Assembly (NCBI GenBank): GCA_947497755.1
Contig: CANMHT010000002.1
Location: 1-64,000, forward strand
DNA from: an uncultured Polaribacter sp.
Lineage (GTDB): Bacteria > Bacteroidota > Bacteroidia > Flavobacteriales > Flavobacteriaceae
Direction of reading: 5' to 3'
DNA length: 64,000 bases
Shown here piece by piece: positions 1 to 7,604 of the stretch. The notes under the pieces are model-generated. The model made no database searches. It was not told where the DNA came from and saw only the letters and a list, made by a program, of their open reading frames with translations. The translations under genes and the position numbers were made by a program. Within the stretch, counting starts at the first letter, position 1, and every line of letters begins with the position of its first letter.

Positions 1-1362
1 GGCGCACAAGGACAAATAGAATATACCTACGATGCCAATGGAAATATGCTCACCGATCAAAACAAAGGGATTACTGGGATTAGTTATAACCATTTAAACT
101 TACCAACACAGGTAACTATTAACGGACAAACCATAAGTTATACTTATGATGCAGCAGGTACAAAACTACGTAAGGTAGTAAATGGTACAACTACAGATTA
201 TGCAGGTAATTATATATATAACAATAACAATTTACAGTTCTTTAATACTCCTGAAGGGTATTTTAATGTAACTTCTACTAGTGGTTTGGTACAAGGAGAT
301 TATGTATACCAATACAAAGATCATTTAGGGAATGTACGTTTGTCTTACTCAGATACCAACAATGATGGAGCTATTACTCCAGCTACTGAAATTATAGAAG
401 AATCTAATTATTATCCTTTTGGTTTAAAACATAAAGGGTATAATAACGTAATTTCTTCCAATGGGAATAGCACGGCTCAGAAATTTAAATACAATGGTAT
501 AGAATTAGAAGAAAATACTGGTTTGTATGAGATGGATGTTAGAATGTATGACCCAACAATTGGTAGGTTTAATGGAATAGACCCTGTTACACATTTTTCA
601 CAAGGTACAAGTGTTGCATTTGATAATAATCCTGTTTTTTGGGCTGACCCTAGTGGGGCAGATTCTATCTATAATTGGAAAACTGGGAAATATGTAATAA
701 ATGGACAAGAAGTTACACAAGAAGAAGCTATTGCGTATGCTAATAATGGTGGAAATGCAGAGGGGAATAACAATAACAATCTTGATCCAGACCCTAGTCC
801 TTGGTTTACAGGTGTTTTTAAAGCACTCTACAATGCGCTACAAGATACAAGTAAGTTAATAGTAAAAAATTCCCCTATTTTAAATACCCCAATATCATCA
901 GATAAAAAAATTGGAGAAGTTTTAATTGATTATTTGTATCCTGAATTAAAACCTAATGAATCCGAATTAAATATTTATATAGGAGCAAGTATACTTTTTG
1001 CTGTTATTGAGCCATCTCCGTCTGGTGAATTCAGGATCGTTAAATCTGTTTTAAAAAAGGGTATTACTAAAACAGATTTGTTGTTTTCAAATAAAAACGA
1101 AGCCCTAAATTGGGCAAGAAAACAGTTAGGGCATGATACAAAAAAGATTTATAATGATTCAGGAAAACTAATCGGATGGGAAAACAAGGCTGGTGACGTA
1201 GTATATTGGGGTCATGGAGATTGGGGTAAAGGATTGGGATCTAGCACTTATCCTCATCTCAACTATAAAATAGGAAAGACAAAGGGTCATTTATTTTTAG
1301 CAAATAAAATAAAAAATAGAGGACTTTATGGGGATTTTTTAGATTATTTTGGTATAAAATAA
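1..1362 (+). CDS. Rhs-repeat protein, C-terminal part with toxin tip 1 (5' end outside window)
   Basis: The frame is open from base 1 (GAQGQIEYTYDANGNM), so this is the 3' end of a long rhs gene. It has YD-repeat remnants, then the Rhs-associated core ([48 protein letters not shown]), ending at DPSGAD. The roughly 240 residues after that are the variable toxin tip. The last 90 residues (NWARKQLGHDTKKIY, WENKAGDVVYWGHGDWG, GSSTYPHLNYKIGKTKGH) are polar and Trp/His-rich and look like a nuclease-type tip. The SSTYPHLNYK stretch weakly recalls the Ntox21 motif, but I do not assign it. This is the only cassette whose core runs uninterrupted in from upstream, so it is probably the expressed member. 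The immunity gene follows after 5 bp. Confidence 0.9.
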   Translation, partial: GAQGQIEYTYDANGNMLTDQNKGITGISYNHLNLPTQVTINGQTISYTYDAAGTKLRKVVNGTTTDYAGNYIYNNNNLQFFNTPEGYFNVTSTSGLVQGDYVYQYKDHLGNVRLSYSDTNNDGAITPATEIIEESNYYPFGLKHKGYNNVISSNGNSTAQKFKYNGIELEENTGLYEMDVRMYDPTIGRFNGIDPVTHFSQGTSVAFDNNPVFWADPSGADSIYNWKTGKYVINGQEVTQEEAIAYANNGGNAEGNNNNNLDPDPSPWFTGVFKALYNALQDTSKLIVKNSPILNTPISSDKKIGEVLIDYLYPELKPNESELNIYIGASILFAVIEPSPSGEFRIVKSVLKKGITKTDLLFSNKNEALNWARKQLGHDTKKIYNDSGKLIGWENKAGDVVYWGHGDWGKGLGSSTYPHLNYKIGKTKGHLFLANKIKNRGLYGDFLDYFGIK

Positions 1363-1367
1363 ATACA

Positions 1368-1781
1368 ATGAATATTAAAGATTTAATAAGTTATAGTGGC
1401 GATTCATATTTAGAAAGTTATTTTTATGAATCAAGTTCTGCTTTTTTAGTGTTAAATATTGAAGAAATAGAAATGAAAATTACCTTAACTGTATTTTCTA
1501 ACTATATGTTTTTTAATATACCGAAAGATACAAGCTTACCTTTTCGAACCTGCTATTTAGAATTAGTAAAATTAGAAGATATATTAAGTGTTAAAAATGG
1601 AATATATGTCCCCTCTGAAGATTTTGGAAAATTTATGAAAGAAAAAAGACAAAACTTAAATTTAGCATATGGTTCAAAATCTAAAGAGTATTCATATTTA
1701 TTTTCTATATCTTCTGGTCATAAATTAGCTTCGTTTCTAGTTAGAACTATAGAAGATATAGACATTAGCCCTATGGGGTGA
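1368..1781 (+). CDS. putative immunity protein for toxin tip 1
   Basis: A 137-residue acidic protein with no signal peptide or membrane segment, so it should be cytosolic. It starts 5 bp after the rhs stop codon, the position always taken by the cognate immunity gene in polymorphic-toxin loci. I do not recognise the family. The cytosolic location implies that tip 1 acts inside the target cell. The stop codon lies in a GGTGATGTAGTAAAT motif, variants of which follow several other immunity genes in this array. Confidence 0.7.
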   Translation: MNIKDLISYSGDSYLESYFYESSSAFLVLNIEEIEMKITLTVFSNYMFFNIPKDTSLPFRTCYLELVKLEDILSVKNGIYVPSEDFGKFMKEKRQNLNLAYGSKSKEYSYLFSISSGHKLASFLVRTIEDIDISPMG

Positions 1782-1792
1782 TGTAGTAAATA

Positions 1793-1890
1793 CCCGATGG
1801 TGCGGATTTGCAATCCGTGCAATACTAAAAGCAATTAAAACAGGTTAAAATATAAGCCACAAGTATTAAGTTGCTTGTGGTTTGTTTTAA
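1793..1890 (+). repeat. intercassette repeat: REP-B element plus terminator-like hairpin
   Basis: REP-B (1793-1830) is built around CGGATTTGCAATCCG with GTGCAATACTAAAAG after it. It is followed by a hairpin with arms CCACAAG (1857-1863) and CTTGTGG (1874-1880) and a T-rich tail. Copies of this pair recur after other cassettes. The hairpin probably ends transcription of the rhs-immunity pair. Confidence 0.75.
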
Positions 1891-1910
1891 GTTCATTGAA
1901 ATTATGAAGT

Positions 1911-1979
1911 TATTTTAATGTAACTTCTACTAGTGGTTTGGTACAAGGAGATTATGTATACCAATACAAAGATCATTTA
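1911..1979 (+). repeat. displaced copy of rhs core (YFNVTSTSGLVQGDYVYQYKDHL)
   Basis: Nearly identical to 262-330 of the first rhs gene, but it begins abruptly after GTTCATTGAAATTATGAAG and has an in-frame stop just upstream and no ATG. It is therefore a silent homology block, not a start of translation. The same block precedes cassettes 3, 4, 5, 6 and 7 at about 3611, 5652, 7578, 9583 and 11506. Confidence 0.85.
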
Positions 1980-2049
1980 GAGGGCAGAGCGTAAAGAAAA
2001 GGTATAGTATACCTTTTTAGTGAACGAGCCAGGTGGCGCTTGGGAAGGT
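1980..2049 (+). repeat. 70-bp palindromic core-interrupting block, copy 1
   Basis: Replaces the 12 bp that encode GNVR in the intact core. It contains a stop codon, then the palindrome AAAGGTATAGTATACCTTT followed by T residues (terminator-like), then a GTG at 2020 that reads in frame into the core as [10 protein letters not shown]. Four more copies sit at exactly the same core position in cassettes 3, 4, 6 and 7. Confidence 0.85.
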
Positions 2050-3066
2050 TTGTCCTATTCAGATACCAATAATGATGGTGCAATTACCCCAGCTACAGAG
2101 ATAATAGAAGAATCTAATTACTATCCTTTTGGTTTGAAGCACAAGGGGTATAACAATGTTGTAAGCTCTAATGGTAATAGTACAGCACAGAAATTTGGTT
2201 TTACAGGAAAAGAACATCAAGATGAATTAGGTTTAGGTTGGATTGATATTACGGCACGGAATTATGATGCTGCTCTAGGAAGATGGATGAATTTAGATCC
2301 ACTTGCTGAAATGATGAGAAGACATTCTCCATATAATTATGCGTTTAACAATCCAATCTATTTTACAGACCCTGATGGAATGATGCCTTGTCCTAGTAAC
2401 TGTGGAGATGATGAAGGTAAAATAAGTGAAGTTGAATTAGATCGTCGTCATGAAGAGAAGGTTAGGTTTAATAATGAAGTACAAGCGGATGCAAAAAAAT
2501 TCTTTGATTGGCTTCAGTCTGACGCCCCAGAAGATCGAATTGCAGTTCTCATATATAAAATGAAGAAAAAAGCAAAAGAGCCATATAAGCCAGATTTTAG
2601 TGGTGTTAAGGGAAGGTTGTATAGGTTATGGACAGGAGGAAATATTAATGGTATTCATTATGATTTTGATGGAAATCCAGATGGTCTTGCACCAATTGGT
2701 GGCTTAGGACTTTTAGGATACGTTTCTGGTGGGGGTGCGTTTAAGATTTCTAAAGTTGCACCAGATTGGGGAACTAAAGGAGCTCATGTTCATTTTGGGA
2801 AGATAGAATTAGCTATTAGGCCTGGAGCAAATGGAAGTATTGTTGTTAAACCTGTTTTTGCTTCTCAAGTTAATAGTGCTACAAAACTAAAAGAATTTAA
2901 TAGAATAGGAAAATCATTTTTGAAACTACTTAATAAAAATCCTAGACTCAGGCAAGAGCTTATCCAAAAATCAACTCAAGCTAGAGATGCTCTTAAAATT
3001 GGAAATAAATTTGAAAGAGCTAAAGCAGGGGAACTTAATTTTCTTATAAAAGCATTAAAAAATTAA
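2020..3066 (+). CDS. displaced Rhs tip, cassette 2 (toxin of unknown type)
   Basis: The GTG inside the 70-bp block opens a 348-residue frame: Rhs core remnant (residues 11-105, [28 protein letters not shown], ending DPDGMMP), then a 230-residue tip. The tip has a charged helical part, then GGLGLLGYVSGGGAFKI and DWGTKGAHVHFGKIELAI, and a basic C-terminal helix. WGTKGAHVHF could hold active-site histidines, but I do not recognise the family. Whether the GTG is used is uncertain. The frame is intact, so the tip would work if recombined into a full rhs gene. The immunity gene follows after 4 bp. Confidence 0.75.
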   Translation: MNEPGGAWEGLSYSDTNNDGAITPATEIIEESNYYPFGLKHKGYNNVVSSNGNSTAQKFGFTGKEHQDELGLGWIDITARNYDAALGRWMNLDPLAEMMRRHSPYNYAFNNPIYFTDPDGMMPCPSNCGDDEGKISEVELDRRHEEKVRFNNEVQADAKKFFDWLQSDAPEDRIAVLIYKMKKKAKEPYKPDFSGVKGRLYRLWTGGNINGIHYDFDGNPDGLAPIGGLGLLGYVSGGGAFKISKVAPDWGTKGAHVHFGKIELAIRPGANGSIVVKPVFASQVNSATKLKEFNRIGKSFLKLLNKNPRLRQELIQKSTQARDALKIGNKFERAKAGELNFLIKALKN

Positions 3067-3070
3067 TAAA

Positions 3071-3448
3071 ATGATCAATGAATTTATAAAAAACCCAAAA
3101 CAAATGTTTGGGAAAATAATTAGTAAAAGAATTAATCAATTTGAAATTGATTTCAAAGAGGTAATTATTGATGTAGGAATAAATAATAAAGTATTTTCAA
3201 TATTTAAACTAAAGGACGGATGTGAAGTTATTTATCTTAAGAAAGATGGAAGTTTGTATCAAATAAAAAAAGATTTTTCAAGGCAGAAAATTTATAAAAG
3301 TGATATAGATACTTTTAACTCTTTTTTAAAAAAAGAACAAGCAATAGAAGGGCAAGAAAATTATATTGATTCAAAAAGCAATATTGAATTAATTTTTGAT
3401 AATAGTAAAGGAATTATAGAAAGTGCCTTTTATACGGTAGTGTCCTAA
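3071..3448 (+). CDS. putative immunity protein for tip 2
   Basis: A 125-residue protein without signal peptide or membrane segment, 4 bp after tip 2. It is predicted alpha/beta and rich in Lys, Ile and Asp (for example FKLKDGCEVIYLKKDGSLYQIKK). Family not recognised; the immunity role comes from position only. It ends in the GGTAGTGTCCTAAATTAG post-immunity motif, which is also seen after cassette 5. Confidence 0.65.
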   Translation: MINEFIKNPKQMFGKIISKRINQFEIDFKEVIIDVGINNKVFSIFKLKDGCEVIYLKKDGSLYQIKKDFSRQKIYKSDIDTFNSFLKKEQAIEGQENYIDSKSNIELIFDNSKGIIESAFYTVVS

Positions 3449-3488
3449 ATTAGACTTATGATTTTTGAGTGATTTTAAGTGTTAAAAA

Positions 3489-3590
3489 CCCGATAGCGCG
3501 GATTTGTAATCCGTGCAATACTAAAAGCAATTAAAACAGATTAAAATATAAGCCACAAGCATTAGTATTTTATGTTTGTGGTTTGTTTTA
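3489..3590 (+). repeat. intercassette repeat: REP-B plus terminator-like hairpin
   Basis: REP-B at 3489-3525 has one change in the core palindrome (TTTGTAATCCG). The hairpin arms CCACAAGCA and TGTTTGTGG (3553-3581) are followed by a T-rich stretch. Same arrangement as after cassette 1. Confidence 0.7.
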
Positions 3591-3679
3591 GTTCATTGAA
3601 ATCATGAAGTTATTTTAATGTAACTTCTACTAGTGGTTTGGTACAAGGAGATTATGTTTACCAATACAAAGATCATTTA

Positions 3680-3749
3680 GAGGGCAGAGCGTAAAGAAAA
3701 GGTATAGTATACCTTTTTAGTGAACGAGCCAGGTGGCGCTTGGGAAGGT
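3680..3749 (+). repeat. 70-bp palindromic core-interrupting block, copy 2
   Basis: Essentially identical to the copy at 1980 and at the same core position, replacing GNVR. Its GTG at 3720 opens cassette 3 in frame. Confidence 0.85.
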
Positions 3750-4733
3750 TTGTCCTATTCAGATACCAATAATGATGGAGCTATTACCCCAGCTACAGAG
3801 ATTATAGAAGAATCTAATTATTATCCATTTGGACTCAAACATAAAGGGTATAATAACGTAATTTCTTCTAATGGGAATTCTACGGCTCAGAAATATGGCT
3901 TTACAGGGAAAGAGCACCAAGATGAATTAGGGCTTGGTTGGATAGATATTACTGCTCGTAATTATGATGCTGCATTAGGTAGATGGATGAACTTAGATCC
4001 ATTGGCTGAAAAAATGAGAAGACACTCTCCGTATAATTATGCATTTGATAATCCTATCTATTTTATAGATCCTGATGGAATGATGCCACATGGACCAGGA
4101 AACCCTATTATAAAGGCATTAATAAAAGTAATAAAAAAGGGAGGAAGAAAAGGTAAGCAGGCTAGACTAAGAGAATTGGCAAATGATCCTAAGTTAGGGA
4201 AAGCTGACAGAGGATGGATAAAAAACGAAATGAGGCATATTAAAAATAAGAACCGTAAAACAATTAGAATGCCTGGTAATTCTAGACGCTCAAAAGGTAA
4301 AGGTAAAGAGTTAGCACATGAGAGAGGCCGTGAAGCAGCAAAAGGATATGGTTATGAACATTCTAATATGCAAGATGCGGATTTACATAAGTTACAGCAT
4401 AAACATGATAAAAAAGGAACATTAAATAAAGAAAGGCCTGTTGTTGAAGGTTCAGTAGCAACAGTAACAGCATCTGTAGTTAGTACAGATAAAGGGAGTA
4501 TTGAAACCTCAAACAGTGATACTAAATCTAATAAAAGTTCTACACCAGGATATGCTAAAAAAGCTATGAGTTTTGGAGCAGCTTTATCTGGTTGGGTGGA
4601 AAAAATAGGAACTAAGATATTTGGTAATTCCGAGACAGGTAAAACAATAAATGAGTTAAACCCTCTTAACTTAGGGTTGTCAGATTTTTTTGAATCAGGT
4701 AAAAAGGCATTGAATGATGATTCAAAGAAGTAA
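3720..4733 (+). CDS. displaced Rhs tip, cassette 3 (Ntox8-like toxin)
   Basis: A GTG-started frame of 337 residues. The core is almost identical to cassette 2 up to DPDGMMP. The tip then has a very basic stretch ([18 protein letters not shown]), followed by [40 protein letters not shown] and [10 protein letters not shown]. The AHxRGxEAxKGYxYxHSxLQ...DLHxLQHK pattern resembles polymorphic toxin type 8 (Ntox8, a predicted RNase). This is assigned from memory and is not certain. About 100 residues follow the candidate catalytic region, which is unusual because toxin domains normally end the protein. The partner gene encodes a DUF2750 protein. Confidence 0.75.
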   Translation: MNEPGGAWEGLSYSDTNNDGAITPATEIIEESNYYPFGLKHKGYNNVISSNGNSTAQKYGFTGKEHQDELGLGWIDITARNYDAALGRWMNLDPLAEKMRRHSPYNYAFDNPIYFIDPDGMMPHGPGNPIIKALIKVIKKGGRKGKQARLRELANDPKLGKADRGWIKNEMRHIKNKNRKTIRMPGNSRRSKGKGKELAHERGREAAKGYGYEHSNMQDADLHKLQHKHDKKGTLNKERPVVEGSVATVTASVVSTDKGSIETSNSDTKSNKSSTPGYAKKAMSFGAALSGWVEKIGTKIFGNSETGKTINELNPLNLGLSDFFESGKKALNDDSKK

Positions 4734-4897
4734 CTATATTGTAAGAAAAAATATTTATATTATTTTTAGGCTATTCTAATTTAAGATTAGGATATATAAA
4801 TCTGTATAGAATATAAATAATAGTTCTATTAAATAAAACATAAAGGTGTAAAAAACACGTTATCACTAAATTTTTATGATTAAACAATAGTAAATTA

Positions 4898-5287
4898 ATG
4901 AAATTAAATATTAAAGAAATTGAAAACGTTTCAAAACAAGAACCTTTTAAAAGGTATCAGTATTTTCTTCGAAAAATTGCAGATTTTGAAGAGTTATGGA
5001 CAATTATTGATGTTAATAAGGAAATAGGTTTATCTCAAGTAGAAGGTAAAACGTTAATATCTATGTGGTCTTCGAAAGATTTTATTGAGAGTAACTTAAA
5101 AGGTAGTTGGAAGAAACATAAAGCTTTTAAAATAAATTTAGAAGATTTAGATAAGGCTATAATACCATTGATAGTTAAAAATAATTATTTGATTAATGTT
5201 TTTCCTGTAAATGGAAAGGCTGGGTTTGTTGTGAGCATGGAGGAATTTGCAAGAGATTTAAATAAAGAATTAGAGCAATATGAATGA
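4898..5287 (+). CDS. DUF2750 family putative immunity protein for tip 3
   Basis: A 129-residue cytosolic protein. FKRYQYFLRKIADFEELWTI at the N-terminus and VFPVNGKAGFVVSMEEFARD near the end match the DUF2750 pattern (YxxFxxKVADxxxxW ... VFP). DUF2750 proteins often sit beside toxin genes. Unlike the other pairs, this gene is 164 bp downstream of the tip. The AT-rich gap between them shows nothing clear, so the gene may have its own promoter. Confidence 0.75.
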   Translation: MKLNIKEIENVSKQEPFKRYQYFLRKIADFEELWTIIDVNKEIGLSQVEGKTLISMWSSKDFIESNLKGSWKKHKAFKINLEDLDKAIIPLIVKNNYLINVFPVNGKAGFVVSMEEFARDLNKELEQYE

Positions 5288-5301
5288 AGAGATTGAATTA
5301 T

Positions 5302-5396
5302 CCCGATGGTGCGGATTTGCAATCCGTGCAATACTAAAAGTTAATTAAAACAGATTAAAATATAAGCCACAAGCAGCAATGTTTGTGGTTTTTTTA
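5302..5396 (+). repeat. intercassette repeat: REP-B plus terminator-like hairpin
   Basis: REP-B at 5302-5340 with the canonical CGGATTTGCAATCCG, then hairpin CCACAAGCAGCAATGTTTGTGG (5367-5388) followed by T7. A second hairpin copy at 5601-5622 lies beyond an inserted gene fragment, so this repeat was split or duplicated around the fragment. Confidence 0.75.
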
Positions 5397-5533
5397 TGTG
5401 TATGTGTTACGAGCTTTAGCGTCTCGTATTAATGCATTAATAGTAGTAAAAATATGTTCTTTATCTTGATTGTTTAGTTTTTGTAAGCTTGTAACAACAT
5501 CAATAATGTTTTTGTCGAGTTCTAAATCAGACA
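5394..5533 (-). pseudogene. remnant of an XRE-type regulator C-terminus
   Basis: Read on the minus strand, about 45 residues (LELDKNIIDVVTSLQKLNNQD, then EHIFTTINALIRDAKAR) look like the C-terminal helix of a Bacteroidota helix-turn-helix regulator. The DNA-binding half is missing: upstream of this stretch the frame runs into the REP-A palindrome at 5535. The frame could be opened further by a spurious ATG at 5606, but that part is repeat sequence. This is a decayed fragment, not a gene. Confidence 0.5.
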
Positions 5534-5534
5534 A

Positions 5535-5565
5535 CCCCCCGCTCCCGCACGATTGTATCGTGTGG
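5535..5565 (+). repeat. REP-A palindrome
   Basis: CCCCCGCTCCCGCAC followed by the small hairpin CACGATTGTATCGTG and GTGGT. It belongs to the same family as the elements that flank the RAYT gene at 13.4 kb in inverted orientation. Confidence 0.8.
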
Positions 5566-5600
5566 TGGTGTAATAGAAAGTAATAAATATAAATTATAAG

Positions 5601-5630
5601 CCACAAGCAGCAATGTTTGTGGTTTGTTTT
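5601..5630 (+). terminator. terminator-like hairpin upstream of cassette 4
   Basis: CCACAAGCAGCAATGTTTGTGG hairpin with a T-rich tail, identical to the one at 5367. It is followed by GTTCATTGAAATTATGAAG and the silent core block. Confidence 0.7.
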
Positions 5631-5720
5631 AGTTCATTGAAATTATGAAGTTATTTTAATGTAACTTCTACTAGTGGTTTGGTACAAGGAGATTATGTAT
5701 ACCAATACAAAGATCATTTA

Positions 5721-5790
5721 GAGGGCGGAGCGTAAAGAAAAGGTATAGTATACCTTTTTAGTGAACGAGCCAGGTGGCGCTTGGGAAGGT
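5721..5790 (+). repeat. 70-bp palindromic core-interrupting block, copy 3
   Basis: Same block and same core position as at 1980, with one base change (GGGCGGAG for GGGCAGAG). Its GTG at 5761 opens cassette 4. Confidence 0.85.
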
Positions 5791-6921
5791 TTATACTACT
5801 CAGACACTAACAATGATGGGGCTATTACTCCAGCCACAGAGATAATAGAAGAATCTAATTACTATCCTTTTGGTTTGAAACATAAAGGGTATAATGACGT
5901 AATAACTAGTGGTGGGAATTCTGTAGCTCAGAAATTTAAGTACAATGGTATAGAATTAGAAGAGAATACTGGTTTGTATGAGATGGATGTTAGAATGTAT
6001 GACCCAACAATTGGTAGATTTAATGGAATTGACCCTGTAACACATTTTTCTCAAGGTACAAGTGTAGCATTTGACAATAATCCTGTGTATTGGGCTGACC
6101 CTAGTGGTGCTGATTCAGTAAAAGATTTAGTCAACCAAATGACACCTGGAGTTAAATATACAAGTAATGGAGATGGAACTTTTACAGGAAATGGACATAC
6201 TATTGGTACAAAAACAGACCCTAAAGAAGGGGCATCAAGAGAAGTATCAACTGCTGTATGTGGTTATGGAGAAGGCTGTATAAAAACCAGAACTGAATAT
6301 TATCATAAAGGGGGAGTTAATGGCTCTGAATCTGGCTGGTATGGTGAGGGAGAATACTTGGATAAATTTAGATTAATAACTAGAGCAATTGGGCAAGGGC
6401 AAGCATCAATAGATATATTGAATAAGTATGATTTTGCTGATGAAATGTTTTTAACAATGGTAGCTTGGTCTGTTAAAAATTATGAAGGATGGGGAGGAAA
6501 AGTTCCATTAGCTCGAGGAAATATAAAATCTTTATCATTTTTAGACATCTTTCCTGGGAAATTAAGTATAAAAGGGATAACTAAACTTAAAAACTTTGGT
6601 AAATTTGCTTTTTGGTCTGGAAAAAACACTCAGTCAGCGGCATTGTTAAAAGGTTTCAGTGTTTTAGGCAATACCAGAGCAGGTAAGAATTTAGCCAAAT
6701 TAACAGCTGGTTTGGATTATATTCCTGGAGATAAAAATTCTGCTTGGGGCATGTGGGGCAGATTATCATCTGCATTAGCTAAATCATATAAAAGAGGAAG
6801 TACAGCAAATGTTTTTTTAACAAAAAGAGCAGCACAAAACCCGTTAAGTATATGGAATGTATATGAAAAACCTGTTCTTATTAAGAATGGTGTAAAAATA
6901 AAATATAATTGGATTAAATAA
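5761..6921 (+). CDS. displaced Rhs tip, cassette 4 (possible NAD-acting toxin)
   Basis: A GTG-started frame of 386 residues. The core is of the same class as the first rhs gene (KYNGIELEENTGLYEMDVRM, GRFNGIDPVTHFSQG, WADPSGADS). A linker, LVNQMTPGVKYTSNGDGTF to GHTIGTK, is shared with cassette 6. The C-terminal 110 residues read FAFWSGKNTQSAALLKG, LGNTRAGKNLAKLT, WGMWGRLSSALAKSY, VFLTKRA and IWNVYEKPVLIKNG. This FWSG...GK...W...S...VFL...W..E pattern recalls ADP-ribosyl-cyclase/NAD-hydrolase-like toxin tips. I hold that loosely. Confidence 0.75.
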   Translation: MNEPGGAWEGLYYSDTNNDGAITPATEIIEESNYYPFGLKHKGYNDVITSGGNSVAQKFKYNGIELEENTGLYEMDVRMYDPTIGRFNGIDPVTHFSQGTSVAFDNNPVYWADPSGADSVKDLVNQMTPGVKYTSNGDGTFTGNGHTIGTKTDPKEGASREVSTAVCGYGEGCIKTRTEYYHKGGVNGSESGWYGEGEYLDKFRLITRAIGQGQASIDILNKYDFADEMFLTMVAWSVKNYEGWGGKVPLARGNIKSLSFLDIFPGKLSIKGITKLKNFGKFAFWSGKNTQSAALLKGFSVLGNTRAGKNLAKLTAGLDYIPGDKNSAWGMWGRLSSALAKSYKRGSTANVFLTKRAAQNPLSIWNVYEKPVLIKNGVKIKYNWIK

Positions 6922-6925
6922 TATT

Positions 6926-7423
6926 ATGAAGAATAGAAATTTAATGTCGAAAATAATTCCTCCAGCTACAAGGGATGGAAGAGAAAATTTTGATGGGAAT
7001 CAGCATATTATAAAAAGGTTAAATAATGAAGAAAAGAAGTTTGTTGAAAAAGAGTTAATAAAGCTTTTTCAAAATAATTATCGTGATTTATTAGTAATTG
7101 AAACGATGGCAAGTTTAAACTCTTTAGAATGTATAGTGGAGTTTAAACATAAAATAGAAGAGTTAAATAATGAAGATAACAATTTTATTAAAATGATACT
7201 TGCATCTTATATTTATATGTATGATAATACTAATGAAAAAATGAAAACCCTAATTATTAATTTATTTAAGGAAATAGAGAAACATGATTTATATACAGGA
7301 TTTTATTATTTAGCTAAAATAGAAGATAAAGATATAAGGGCTAAGATAAAAGAGTTTTATGATGATAGTGAATTTTTACTGTCATACCATTCTAAAAATG
7401 CTATAAAAATTAATGGTAATTGA
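6926..7423 (+). CDS. putative immunity protein for tip 4
   Basis: A 165-residue, almost entirely helical acidic protein with no signal peptide, 4 bp after tip 4. Its regular helices (ELIKLFQNNYRDLLVIETMA, ECIVEFKHKIEELNNED, MKTLIINLFKEIEKHD) suggest a HEAT/ARM-like fold. Family not recognised. A cytosolic immunity protein fits a tip that acts on a cytosolic target. Confidence 0.65.
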   Translation: MKNRNLMSKIIPPATRDGRENFDGNQHIIKRLNNEEKKFVEKELIKLFQNNYRDLLVIETMASLNSLECIVEFKHKIEELNNEDNNFIKMILASYIYMYDNTNEKMKTLIINLFKEIEKHDLYTGFYYLAKIEDKDIRAKIKEFYDDSEFLLSYHSKNAIKINGN

Positions 7424-7460
7424 ACAGATTAGTTAATGAAGAATTTGGTAATGTAGTATA

Positions 7461-7492
7461 CCCCGCTCCCGCACGATTGTATCGTGTGTGGT
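7461..7492 (+). repeat. REP-A palindrome
   Basis: CCCCGCTCCCGCAC followed by the hairpin CACGATTGTATCGTG, right after the GGTAATGTAGTATA post-immunity motif of cassette 4. Confidence 0.8.
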
Positions 7493-7526
7493 AGTGTAAT
7501 AGAAAGTAATAAATATAAATTATAAA

Positions 7527-7556
7527 CCACAAGCAGCTATGTTTGTGGTTTGTTTT
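7527..7556 (+). terminator. terminator-like hairpin upstream of cassette 5
   Basis: CCACAAGCAGCTATGTTTGTGG with a T-rich tail. Same family as the other intercassette hairpins. Confidence 0.7.
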
Positions 7557-7604
7557 AGTTCATTGAAATTATGAAGTTATTTTAATGTAACTTCTACTAG
7601 TGGT

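Noticed and set aside
1020..1362. Naming tip 1 as Ntox21 on the basis of SSTYPHLNYK
   Set aside because: The motif match is short and lacks the expected Asp; position and composition support a toxin but not a family.
5530..5606. Minus-strand start at 5606 extending the regulator fragment to 70 residues
   Set aside because: The extra part reads through a REP-A palindrome and repeat DNA, so it is not part of a real protein.
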